Shown here: piece by piece, positions 15,467 through 22,388 of the stretch
Position numbering within the stretch: position 1 is the stretch's first letter
How the letters are laid out: each line of letters begins with the position of its first letter
NCBI GenBank assembly: GCA_900549475.1
Contig: UROF01000033.1
Coordinates: 1 to 26,953, forward strand
Direction of reading: 5' to 3'
From: an uncultured Eubacteriales bacterium
Lineage (GTDB): Bacteria > Bacillota > Clostridia > Oscillospirales > Oscillospiraceae
Length of the DNA stretch: 26,953 bases
The notes under the pieces: model-generated
The model's database searches: none
Told to the model about the DNA's origin: nothing
The model's input: the letters and a program-made list of their open reading frames with translations, nothing else
Translations under genes and position numbers: made by a program

Positions 15467-15925
15467 TCATTTCCGGTTGGCAAGTTCCCGGCGGATGACC
15501 TTGGTGAGGATCTCCTGTCCCTCGGGAGAACGAAGGACGTCCAGCACGGCAGCCCGGAGGCTTTCCTGGAATTTTTTGCCACTGATCAGAGCGTCCAGCA
15601 TGGAGCCCTGTCCGTCAGAGGCCGGAGTGGGTTCTGCTTTCGGTGCCCGGCGGGGCATGGTGGGCTCTGCCTTGGGCGCGTCCAGAAAGGCGCCGTCCAT
15701 CCAATCCTCCATTTTGGTTTTGTCGCTGCTCTCTCCACGGAGATAGAAAAGGGATACGCCGAAGAAAGAGGCCAGCTTTTCCTGCTGCTCCTGAGTGGGG
15801 GTCTGGCGGCCGGTCTCAAATTTTTCAATTGCCGTTTTGGGCAGGCCCAGGGCGGCCGCGAGAGACGGCCTGCTCATGCTCCGCGCCATGCGGAGTTCCT
15901 CGATTCGTTGCGCCATGGTGACCAT
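15467..15925 (-). CDS. XRE family transcriptional regulator
   Basis: A 152-residue DNA-binding protein. Residues about 5-63 form an HTH_3/XRE domain (RIEELRMARSMSRPSLAAAL, LPKTAIEKFETGRQTPT, KLASFFGVSLFYLRGE). A Pro/Ala/Glu-rich linker with a repeated RRAPKAEPT/PKAEPT pattern follows (about 82-104), and then a helical C-terminal segment about 110-152 that may mediate oligomerisation. ATG 15925 has AAGGAGG nine bases upstream. An inverted repeat overlaps its own promoter (15945-15961), which suggests autoregulation. Other targets are unknown; the divergent DUF6465 gene is one candidate because of proximity. Confidence 0.88.
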   Translation of the reverse strand: MVTMAQRIEELRMARSMSRPSLAAALGLPKTAIEKFETGRQTPTQEQQEKLASFFGVSLFYLRGESSDKTKMEDWMDGAFLDAPKAEPTMPRRAPKAEPTPASDGQGSMLDALISGKKFQESLRAAVLDVLRSPEGQEILTKVIRRELANRK

Positions 15926-15944
15926 ACGGTATTTCCTCCTTGTG

Positions 15945-15988
15945 ATATTGCCTAACAATATGATAGCACGAAAGTCTGGATTGTTCAA
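15945..15988 (-). promoter_or_regulatory. XRE gene promoter with overlapping inverted-repeat operator
   Basis: On the minus strand, TTGAAC (15988-15983) and TATCAT (15965-15960) are 17 bases apart. ATATTG at 15945-15950 and CAATAT at 15956-15961 form an inverted repeat with a five-base spacer that overlaps the -10 box and the start site. This is the classic position for self-repression by an XRE protein. Confidence 0.65.
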
Positions 15989-16032
15989 TCAATCAAAATT
16001 CATGCTAAAAACCGGCAAATTTGCGTAACGAC

Positions 16033-16061
16033 TTGCATTTATACGGAGAAAGGGGTACAAT
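16033..16061 (+). promoter_or_regulatory. Promoter of the DUF6465 gene
   Basis: TTGCAT at 16033-16038 and TACAAT at 16056-16061 are 17 bases apart, leaving a leader of about 60 bases before ATG 16129. Confidence 0.65.
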
Positions 16062-16128
16062 ACATACGGTTTTGAGGAAAAAGATCAACAAAAGCACGAT
16101 CTCTGAAAATGATCAGGAGGAATACATA

Positions 16129-16542
16129 ATGGCTGTTCAGAAGAACGTAAAAAAGGACGCTCCCGCTGTCCAGGAGGTCAAGGCGGTTGAGACTGCTGAG
16201 GCCAAGAAGACTGTAGCTGCCCCTGTCGTGGAAGTAAAGACTGCCGAGACTGAGACCAAGGCGGCTGCTCCTGCTGAGACCAAAAAGACGACCAAGACCA
16301 CCGCTGCTAAAAAGACTGCCAAGGCAGCTGCTCCCGCTGCTGAAAAGATGGAGGAAATTTTCATCCAGTACGGCGCTATGGAGTGGAAGACCAGCGAGCT
16401 GATGGAGCGTGCCAAGGCCGCTTATGCCGCTGAGGGTCACCGCGCCTCTTCCATCAAGTCTGTCAACCTGTATGTCAAGCCCATGGATCACAAGGCCTAC
16501 TATGTGATCAACGAGAAGGTCACTGGCAGCATCGATCTGTAA
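16129..16542 (+). CDS. DUF6465 family protein with Lys/Ala/Thr-rich tail
   Basis: A 137-residue protein in two parts. Residues 1 to about 75 are a low-complexity Lys/Ala/Thr/Glu tail (for example KKTTKTTAAKKTAKAAAPA) resembling histone H1-like or HU-like tails. Residues about 75-137 form a small folded domain (IFIQYGAMEWKTSEL, AAEGHRASSIKSVNLYVKP, AYYVINEKVTGSIDL) that I recognise as DUF6465, a clostridial family of unknown function. ATG 16129 has AGGAGG eight bases upstream. Codons are restricted and regular (AAG, GCT), as in well-expressed genes. Nucleic-acid binding by the tail is a reasonable but unproven idea. Confidence 0.85.
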   Translation: MAVQKNVKKDAPAVQEVKAVETAEAKKTVAAPVVEVKTAETETKAAAPAETKKTTKTTAAKKTAKAAAPAAEKMEEIFIQYGAMEWKTSELMERAKAAYAAEGHRASSIKSVNLYVKPMDHKAYYVINEKVTGSIDL

Positions 16543-16566
16543 GCTCAGAAAAAGTTGCAGCCCGAG

Positions 16567-16597
16567 GAGGGGGAACGGCGGTTCTCCCTCTTTTTTT
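16567..16597 (+). terminator. Terminator of the DUF6465 gene
   Basis: GAGGGGGAAC (16567-16576) pairs with GTTCTCCCTC (16581-16590), with one G-T pair and a four-base loop, followed by seven T. Confidence 0.85.
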
Positions 16598-16737
16598 GCC
16601 CTGTGTCCCGCTGTTTCGACAGACAGAAATAAAATTCGACAATTATTTTTCAAGACGCAAACTTTTTGCTTTTCTCAGGAATCTAAGCTAATGAAAGCAC
16701 ACACGACGGACGGCGTAAGCGGACAGGGGGTATGTAC

Positions 16738-17688
16738 ATGCGCAAGCGGAAAATGGATCGTCGGTATGTTGCTCCAAGGTATCGTAGACATGGCAGGAGA
16801 GTCAGTCAGTTTCTGACGATTCTTGTCCTGGTTCTCGCCGTCAGCGGAGCGATTTTCCTGACATATGCTAAAAAAGGTGAACCAGAACCTGTGATTCCGG
16901 ATGAGGACCCGGTTGTGGAGGATGTAACAGAGAACGAGGGCTCGGATACAGATACCCCGGTCTCCCATGGAGAAAAGCCGGAGATCCCGGTAGAGTCTGA
17001 TACGGAAGATGAGCAGGAGGAAGCGGATCAGACAGACGTCTCCGACAGCGGTTCCCAGACCGGTGGAACGCCTGCCGCGGACTGTGATGTTCTGGTACCG
17101 GCCTCTGAGGCGGTAGACCTGGATTACTTTGACGACGCAGTTTTTATCGGCGACTCCCGGTCGGAGGGCCTCTATATCAATACCGGCCTTTCCAATGCCA
17201 CCTTCCTTACCCATCAGGGCCTGATGGTGGATGAGGTATATACCAAAAAAGTGGTGGAAGTCAACGGGACCAAGACCACGGTGATGGATGCCCTGGCCAG
17301 TACCTCTTTCAGCAAAGTCTATATCATGCTGGGGATCAATGAGACCGGCTGGGTTTATGATGACATTTTTATTGAAAAGTATGGAGAGATCATTGATGGT
17401 ATTCGGGAGATCAATCCTGACGCTGTGATCTATGTACAGTCCATCCTGCCGGTAAGCAATGAAGTGTCCAATACCCACAGCTATATTAAAAACGAGAAAA
17501 TCAACACCTATAATCAGCTCCTGCAGGAGATGGCGGAAGAGAAGGATGTTTACTATCTCAACGTGGCGGAAGCGGTGGCAGCCAGTGACGGCAGCCTGCC
17601 GGAAGATGCAGCGACAGACGGTATCCATCTGAAAAAGGAACCCTGCCAAACCTGGTTGAATTATCTCCGGGAGCATACAGTGCAGTAA
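16738..17688 (+). CDS. Membrane-anchored SGNH/GDSL hydrolase
   Basis: A 316-residue protein with a basic N-terminus, one transmembrane helix at about 24-43, an acidic Glu/Asp/Pro-rich stalk (about 48-115) and an extracellular SGNH hydrolase domain. Block I is AVFIGDSRSEG (nucleophile Ser near 140), block III is MLGINETG, and block V is DGIHLK (Asp and His near 294 and 297). Such enzymes remove acyl or acetyl esters from cell-wall polymers or lipids; the substrate here is unknown. ATG 16738 is preferred over 16732 because AGGGGG at 16725-16730 gives normal spacing. The DUF4358 lipoprotein follows after 37 bases, probably in the same operon. Confidence 0.88.
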   Translation: MRKRKMDRRYVAPRYRRHGRRVSQFLTILVLVLAVSGAIFLTYAKKGEPEPVIPDEDPVVEDVTENEGSDTDTPVSHGEKPEIPVESDTEDEQEEADQTDVSDSGSQTGGTPAADCDVLVPASEAVDLDYFDDAVFIGDSRSEGLYINTGLSNATFLTHQGLMVDEVYTKKVVEVNGTKTTVMDALASTSFSKVYIMLGINETGWVYDDIFIEKYGEIIDGIREINPDAVIYVQSILPVSNEVSNTHSYIKNEKINTYNQLLQEMAEEKDVYYLNVAEAVAASDGSLPEDAATDGIHLKKEPCQTWLNYLREHTVQ

Positions 17689-17725
17689 CCGGGCAGCAGA
17701 CCCGGAGAAAGGAAGTCAAGGAACC

Positions 17726-18178
17726 ATGAGAAAAGCGGTCCTGCTGGGCGCTGCTCTGCTACTGGTATTGGCAGTCAGTGCCTGTGGAAGCAAGGCGACA
17801 GACGTGAATGTAGAGGAGCTGGCTGACAAGCTGCTGGAACAGGTCGATTTCGAGGATGAACTGACAGAGGTAGACAGCGGCATGGTAGCAACTCTCTATG
17901 GTATAGAGGGAGCCGAGGAGCAGAAGGTGTATATGAGCAGCGGCGCCACCACGGAGGAAATCGCGGTGTTCCGGTTTGCCACGGAAAAGGATGCGCAGAC
18001 AGGTCTGGATACTCTGAGCCAGCGCCTGGAGAGCCGGAAGGAGGACTATGCCAACTATATGCCGGATGAGGTGACCCGTCTGGAGAACGCTGTGCTCAAG
18101 TGTTCCGGCTGCTATGTAGCTTTGTGTGTATCCTCCGGTGATGAGGCTCAGCAGATTATCGGAGAGTACCTCGGCTGA
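17726..18178 (+). CDS. DUF4358-type lipoprotein
   Basis: A 150-residue exported lipoprotein. The signal peptide MRKAVLLGAALLLVLAVSAC ends in a lipobox with the lipidated Cys at position 20. The mature part (VEELADKLLEQVDFEDELTEV, then VYMSSGATTEEIAVFRF and KDAQTGLDTLSQRLESRKEDY) matches my memory of DUF4358, a clostridial family of unknown function often found close to SGNH hydrolases, as here. The role is probably at the outer face of the membrane alongside the hydrolase, which is inference from the operon. Two cysteines late in the protein (about 124 and 127) could bind metal or form a disulphide. Confidence 0.85.
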   Translation: MRKAVLLGAALLLVLAVSACGSKATDVNVEELADKLLEQVDFEDELTEVDSGMVATLYGIEGAEEQKVYMSSGATTEEIAVFRFATEKDAQTGLDTLSQRLESRKEDYANYMPDEVTRLENAVLKCSGCYVALCVSSGDEAQQIIGEYLG

Positions 18179-18213
18179 TTGGAAAGTCAGATATCTGATT
18201 GCTGAAAACAAAA

Positions 18214-18257
18214 CAGAGGGTCCTGCGGTATGGTACCGCAGGACCCTCTGCTGTTTT
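18214..18257. terminator. Bidirectional terminator between the lipoprotein and degV
   Basis: A 17-bp perfect stem (18214-18230 with 18234-18250) has a TGG loop, with CTGTTTTT after it and an A-rich run before it. It terminates both converging units. Confidence 0.85.
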
Positions 18258-18280
18258 TACTGTGACAAGGATCAGCAAGC

Positions 18281-19114
18281 TTAGAAAGCGGCGATGATAC
18301 CGCCGTCGTTGGCATATACGGTGGAGATCCCGCCGGTAGCCACGATCAGGATCTCGCTGAAATGGCAGCGCTCCAAAGCCAGCTCCCGGACATATTCCGC
18401 CCGTTCCCGGCAATTGCAGTGGGCAATGACGAGACGCCGTCCGGCGTGGTCGGAATGCTCAGCCATCCGGGAGACCATCCGTACCAGTGTCTGCCGCAGA
18501 GACAGGCCCTGGCCCAGCTTCTGGATCTCGCCTTCCCTGGTGGCACCCATAAGGAGCTTTACCCGCAGAGCACCGGTCACCAGAGACTGCACCCGGGTGA
18601 GGCGGCCGTTTTTCCGCAGGTTTTCCAGATCCTCCAGTACGAAAACCGTTTCCATCCGGCTGATATATGCCTCCACCTGTTCCACTACCTGGGCAAAGGG
18701 GAGTCCCTTTTCTGCCAGTTCCCGGATCAGAAGGGCGATCTGGACCTGGCCGGCGGAGGCGGAGCGGGAATTGAAGATGTGGACATTGGCGGTTCCGCCC
18801 TCCTCCTGATATATGGACAGGGCCTGAACAGCCGCGTTATAGGAACCGGAGAGCCGGGCAGTCAATGTGACTACATAGTTATCCGCGCCCTCTGCAAACT
18901 GCTCCAGATACTGGGCAGGAGAGGGACAGGCGGTTTTGGGCGCAGTAGGCCAGGCACGCATTTTTTGCAGCAGTTCCCCCTGATGGAAATTGCTGTCGTC
19001 CAGGATGGTTTCCGGGCCGACTTGGATGCTGAGAGGGACTTTGACGAAGTGGGGATCTTGCAGCATTTCCGCTGTCAGGTCGGTGCAGCTGTCACCAATG
19101 ATTTTATATGTCAT
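18281..19114 (-). CDS. DegV family (fatty-acid-binding) protein
   Basis: DegV/FakB proteins hold a fatty acid for phosphorylation by FakA, feeding exogenous fatty acids into phospholipid synthesis. The 277-residue protein has the family order: YKIIGDSCTDL at the N-terminus, VPLSIQVG, the TACPSPAQY and TLTARLSGSYNAA loops that line the acyl site, SRSASAGQ, and LENLRKNGRL. The final TGGISTVYANDGGIIAAF resembles the family's VGTHVGPGALG-type end but departs from it. The ribosome site is weak (GGCGGG) for this region. It is a single-gene unit with a strong promoter and a palindrome like that of hlyIII. FakA is not in the window. Confidence 0.92.
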   Translation of the reverse strand: MTYKIIGDSCTDLTAEMLQDPHFVKVPLSIQVGPETILDDSNFHQGELLQKMRAWPTAPKTACPSPAQYLEQFAEGADNYVVTLTARLSGSYNAAVQALSIYQEEGGTANVHIFNSRSASAGQVQIALLIRELAEKGLPFAQVVEQVEAYISRMETVFVLEDLENLRKNGRLTRVQSLVTGALRVKLLMGATREGEIQKLGQGLSLRQTLVRMVSRMAEHSDHAGRRLVIAHCNCRERAEYVRELALERCHFSEILIVATGGISTVYANDGGIIAAF

Positions 19115-19132
19115 CTCAAAACCCGCCTAAAC

Positions 19133-19147
19133 TAATATTGTATATCA
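19133..19147. promoter_or_regulatory. Operator candidate at degV, near copy of the hlyIII site
   Basis: TAATATTGTATATCA matches the hlyIII palindrome at 7002-7016 in 13 of 15 positions and has the same preceding C. It lies immediately downstream of the -10 box, as in hlyIII. Shared control is an inference from these two sites only. Confidence 0.5.
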
Positions 19148-19148
19148 G

Positions 19149-19176
19149 ATTATAGCTGATTCCTCGGAAAAGTCAA
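19149..19176 (-). promoter_or_regulatory. Promoter of degV
   Basis: On the minus strand, TTGACT at 19176-19171 and a perfect TATAAT at 19154-19149 are 16 bases apart. Confidence 0.75.
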
Positions 19177-19235
19177 TAGGGCAGGGGGAAGAAGGCGGTA
19201 TATGGAAGGAATGGGACAAACAGGGGGGAAAGCCG

Positions 19236-19264
19236 TTGCGTATTTTTATATCTTGTCGTATGAT
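19236..19264 (+). promoter_or_regulatory. Promoter candidate of the exonuclease gene
   Basis: TTGCGT at 19236-19241 and TATGAT at 19259-19264 are 17 bases apart, about 110 bases before the ATG. Confidence 0.5.
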
Positions 19265-19373
19265 AAATGAGCATGGAAAACAGCAGATGGATCATGCCGG
19301 GCAGATGAAAGCGCCGGCTTAGGCGGCTGGCGGCTGGAGCTGACAGCAGTATGCAGCAAAAGGGAGGACCTGT

Positions 19374-19946
19374 ATGGATGGCCGTTACATTGCGTTTGAT
19401 GTAGAGACCCCCAATTTTGCCAATGACCGAATGAGTGCCATTGGCATCACGGTGGTGGAAGGGGGGCAGATCATCGGGACGTATGATACTCTGGTGGACC
19501 CGGAAGAGCACTTTGACCGTTTCAACATCCGGCTCACCGGCATCACTCCGGAAATGGTGATGGGAAAACCTACCTTCCCGGAGCTGTGGCAGGAGATCGG
19601 GCCTCTGCTGGACAGCGGGCTGCTCATTGCCCATAACGCGCCCTTTGACCTCTCTGTACTGGCCAAGTGCCTGCGGGCCTATGGGATCTGCTGGCACTCC
19701 AGCGTGCCGTATGCCTGTACCTGCCAGATGAGCCGCCGCCTGCTGCCGCAGCTTCCCGACCATAAGCTCAATACACTTTGTGCGTATCTGGGACTTGAGC
19801 TGGATCACCACCGTGCAGGCAGTGACAGCCTGGCCTGCGGAGAGATCCTGCTCCACCATCTCCTGTCCGGTGCGGATATGGCGGCGTATACCCGCACCTA
19901 TGATCTGGAAAATATCCGGACAGCGCGACAGAGCCGCTGCCGCTGA
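19374..19946 (+). CDS. DnaQ-like 3'-5' exonuclease (DEDDh family)
   Basis: A 190-residue DEDDh exonuclease. Exo I is YIAFDVET (Asp9 and Glu11), Exo II is AHNAPFDLSVL (Asp92), and Exo III is HRAGSDSLACGE (His146 and Asp151), so all five metal-site residues are present. The RLTGITPEMV motif is typical of the DnaQ/PolC epsilon-like branch. It probably trims 3' ends of DNA or RNA; as a stand-alone domain its partner is unknown. GGGAGGA just upstream supports ATG 19374. It is a monocistronic gene that ends at a strong hairpin shared with the opposing operon. Confidence 0.92.
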   Translation: MDGRYIAFDVETPNFANDRMSAIGITVVEGGQIIGTYDTLVDPEEHFDRFNIRLTGITPEMVMGKPTFPELWQEIGPLLDSGLLIAHNAPFDLSVLAKCLRAYGICWHSSVPYACTCQMSRRLLPQLPDHKLNTLCAYLGLELDHHRAGSDSLACGEILLHHLLSGADMAAYTRTYDLENIRTARQSRCR

Positions 19947-19998
19947 GCTGGTGAAGAGAAAACAGCGGATAGTTTTTTTAAAAGGGATAAGCATGGAA

Positions 19999-20033
19999 AC
20001 ACCGGGAAGGCTCCCAGCCTTCCCGGTGTTTTT
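19999..20033. terminator. Bidirectional terminator between the exonuclease and the envelope operon
   Basis: ACACCGGGAAGGC (19999-20011) pairs with GCCTTCCCGGTGT (20017-20029) across a five-base loop, then TTTT. On the minus strand it lies a few bases past the anti-sigma candidate's stop codon. Confidence 0.85.
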
Positions 20034-20035
20034 CA

Positions 20036-20647
20036 TCAATAGATATTCTGAAGGATAGTTTCCCAGCCTTCCGCCGGGAGAGGATCAGACAAAACCAGGG
20101 AATAACTGTAGCCATCTTTCTGCCAGATCCCCAAAGTGAATTGCCCCTCAGCTCCTTTTAAAGTGATCTCGTATCCTGCCAGAGTGGTTTCCTGGATATC
20201 ACTGTATGCTGTATAGTCCCCGGAGGGGTCGTCTGCACCTGCTGCCTTCCGGAAAACAGCACTTTCAGTGCCGCTATCGTACCGGATCTCTGCCAGTTGA
20301 TCACCCAGTGCTGTATATTGAGTATCTTCTACAGAGAAAGGAAGCTGGTGCAGCTCTTCCACAGGAAATCCTACCGCTTCAGCCAGTGCCTGGGCAGAGG
20401 AGACTTCCTGCCGGTTTGGCAGAGGATACCCGGTCACCGGCGGATCATTTTCCTGGGCGGCGGGGAAGAGAGCGGGCAGGGCGGCCACGCTGACCAGAAG
20501 GGTAAGGCATGCGGCCGCAGCCCAGAAGCGGATGGACAGGACCTTCCGGGCGGCAGGAACAGGCTTTGACAGGCGGTGCAATATTCTGCGGCGCATATCC
20601 TCTGTTACCGTGACATGATCCATGATCTCTCTATACGTCTTTTCCAA
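20036..20647 (-). CDS. Membrane anti-sigma candidate with C-terminal DUF4367-like domain
   Basis: A 203-residue protein with a cytosolic N-terminus (about 1-38), a transmembrane helix at about 41-62 and an extracellular domain (about 85-203). The external domain carries VFRKAAGADDPSGDYTAYSD, GYEITLKG and WQKDGYSYSL, closely matched by the C-terminus of the secreted protein two genes upstream. I would place it near DUF4367, with caution. The start is TTG 20647, supported by AAGGAGG nine bases upstream; it overlaps the end of the sigma gene by 17 bases, so the two are translationally coupled. Position and topology fit an anti-sigma or sensor for that sigma factor. Confidence 0.78.
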   Translation of the reverse strand: MEKTYREIMDHVTVTEDMRRRILHRLSKPVPAARKVLSIRFWAAAACLTLLVSVAALPALFPAAQENDPPVTGYPLPNRQEVSSAQALAEAVGFPVEELHQLPFSVEDTQYTALGDQLAEIRYDSGTESAVFRKAAGADDPSGDYTAYSDIQETTLAGYEITLKGAEGQFTLGIWQKDGYSYSLVLSDPLPAEGWETILQNIY

Positions 20648-21254
20648 AGTCGTATGCCTCCTTCAACACGTCTTTCAGCAGACTGCGGCCCCGATTGAGA
20701 TGGGAGCGGACGGTAGATTCGTTCTGCTCCAGGATCTGGGCGATCTGTGCGGTGGAATATCCCTCGTAGTAAAAGAGATGGATGGCCTCCCGGTACTTGA
20801 CGGGAAGAGACTTCACCGCGTCCCAGACAAAGGAAAGGTCCTCCCGCTGCTCCGCAGCCAGGGTGTCGCTGAGTTCATCTGCCGCGCGTACTTTGTTGTA
20901 TGCCAGGCGGTTTTTGCTCAGATTTCCCGCTACACGCAGGAGCCAGGCCTTCTCATGTTCCTGGCTTTCCAGGGCAGGAGGCTTTTGAAAAAATTGCAGC
21001 AGCGTCTCCTGCAGGATCTCCTCCGCGTCAGCCATGTTGTGGAGGTATGCGTAGGCCAGACGCAGAATACTGTTTCCATATGTGGTGAGAAGGCGTTCTG
21101 CCAGCTGATCGGGTGTTTCGCTTGCTGCTGCGGGCTGTGTCCGATATGTCCGCCCCGGTGGAACAAAAGAGGAAAACAGCACAGAACATGCCCTGCGGAT
21201 TGAGAAAAAATAATAGGACATGGAAAACATATGGGATATACGGATGCTCAGCAC
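20631..21254 (-). CDS. ECF-type sigma factor with N-terminal extension
   Basis: A 207-residue sigma-70 family protein. Region 2 is AERLLTTYGNSILRLAYAYL with DAEEILQETLLQFFQ, followed by HEKAWLLRVAGNLSKN. Region 4 is DAVKSLPVKYREAIHLFYYE with STAQIAQILEQNESTVRSHL. Start is GTG 21254 because AAAGGAGG lies seven bases upstream; no other in-frame start has a ribosome site. This gives an unusual extension of about 45 residues, aromatic- and Arg-rich (MSYYFFSIRRACSV), before region 2. The gene lies between the secreted stalk-domain protein and the membrane anti-sigma candidate and overlaps the latter, forming a likely three-gene operon. Its target promoters are unknown. Confidence 0.88.
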   Translation of the reverse strand: MLSIRISHMFSMSYYFFSIRRACSVLFSSFVPPGRTYRTQPAAASETPDQLAERLLTTYGNSILRLAYAYLHNMADAEEILQETLLQFFQKPPALESQEHEKAWLLRVAGNLSKNRLAYNKVRAADELSDTLAAEQREDLSFVWDAVKSLPVKYREAIHLFYYEGYSTAQIAQILEQNESTVRSHLNRGRSLLKDVLKEAYDFGKDV

Positions 21255-21276
21255 ACGGGCGCCTCCTTTGCAGGAC

Positions 21277-21306
21277 GGTGCCGTACGGGGACGCCCGTAC
21301 GGCACC
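21277..21306 (-). repeat. Perfect 13-bp hairpin between the stalk-protein gene and the sigma gene
   Basis: GGTGCCGTACGGG at 21277-21289 and CCCGTACGGCACC at 21294-21306 are perfect inverse complements with a four-base loop. On the minus strand no T run follows, so it is not a standard terminator. It sits just upstream of the sigma ribosome site and could be a processing site, an mRNA stabiliser or a REP-like repeat. Confidence 0.7.
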
Positions 21307-21315
21307 ACATTATTT

Positions 21316-22221
21316 TCATGCGATTTCCTGGATCAAGGCAGCTGCGGTATCCTCAGTCATACCAGCAGGGGCGGAAAGAGAGTAGCTGTAACCGTCAGTG
21401 CTCCAGACGGCGTTCATGACCTTCCCGTCATTGCCTTTATAGGTGACTTCCACACCATGGACGGTCACGGTTTTGCTGCTGTCGTAGCTCTGGTAGTCCC
21501 CGCTGATGTCATCACTGCCTACAGCTTTGCGCAGCCGCAGCTCCTGATCGCCTCCGCGGTAGGTCACCTCCAGCATGCTTCCTGTCATGGCACGGAAGGT
21601 GGTCTCCTCCACCCGGTTGGGAATCCGGGAGGGAAGGGTCATGGAAAATCCGGCGATATCCGCGGCGTCTTTCATAGAGGAACAATCGACGAAGGGATTG
21701 GGGATCTCTGCATCCTCTGTCTGAATGATGATCTGTCCGTCCTCCAGGCGTACAGCGTCCTCATCTCGCAGAAGGGCTGTAAAGAGCCCCAGAGGTACAT
21801 AGGTGACGCCATCGACCATATACGGGGCTGCACCAAGGGAGAAGGGGGCGCTCATCCCCACCAGTTCCGGATTGCTGGTAGTGATCACATAGCGATCTGC
21901 CCCGATGGTGATATCGGTATGAATGGTTCCGTTATCCAGGCGGACAGCGCCGCTGTTCCAGGTCACGGAGAAGCCCAGAGGCTCAGCGACAGCGCGCAGG
22001 GGGACCATAATACAGGCCGTGGCGTCCAGAACCTCGCCGTTGATCTGGATGGCATATTGAGAAGAGGAAGAAGAAAGTGCGTCGGAAGTATCGATTTGAA
22101 CAACAGCTGAGGGAGCCTCATAAGCTGTTTTCATAACAGAAAGGTCTGCCGCAAATGCGGGGACCGTCAGGGCGCCAGCCAGTGCAAAGGGCAGAAGCTT
22201 AGTCAACATATTTGTTTTCAT
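21316..22221 (-). CDS. Secreted stalk-domain protein with C-terminal domain shared with the anti-sigma candidate
   Basis: A 301-residue exported protein. Residues 1-24 are a signal peptide with cleavage likely after AFA. Residues about 56-168 form a copper-amine-oxidase N-terminal-like stalk domain, recognisable from IMVPLRAVAEPLGFSVTWN and YVPLGLFTALL. Residues about 185-301 form a second domain with RKAVGSDDISGDYQSYD, GVEVTYKG and WSTDGYSYSL, which closely parallels the external domain of the anti-sigma candidate at 20036-20647. A Ser-rich stretch near 49-54 links the parts. The start has AAAGGA upstream. As the first gene before the sigma factor, it may supply or sense the signal; ligand unknown. 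Confidence 0.82.
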   Translation of the reverse strand: MKTNMLTKLLPFALAGALTVPAFAADLSVMKTAYEAPSAVVQIDTSDALSSSSSQYAIQINGEVLDATACIMVPLRAVAEPLGFSVTWNSGAVRLDNGTIHTDITIGADRYVITTSNPELVGMSAPFSLGAAPYMVDGVTYVPLGLFTALLRDEDAVRLEDGQIIIQTEDAEIPNPFVDCSSMKDAADIAGFSMTLPSRIPNRVEETTFRAMTGSMLEVTYRGGDQELRLRKAVGSDDISGDYQSYDSSKTVTVHGVEVTYKGNDGKVMNAVWSTDGYSYSLSAPAGMTEDTAAALIQEIA

Positions 22222-22388
22222 AATGAGATCCTTTCTCTGTGATGAAATTTGCTGCAGCCATCAACCGGCTACACTTTACATACAGATGGGGATCGACTTT
22301 TGTTGCAGTGGCGGCAAAAAATTTTTCTTACCGAGAATAAGGAAGATGAAATGGGGGGAGATCCTCTGTCGAAAGAGCGGATCGGATA

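Noticed and set aside
21220..22110. 296-codon plus-strand frame opposite the stalk-domain gene
   Set aside because: Antisense to a gene with a signal peptide, stalk domain and ribosome site; no supporting motifs of its own.
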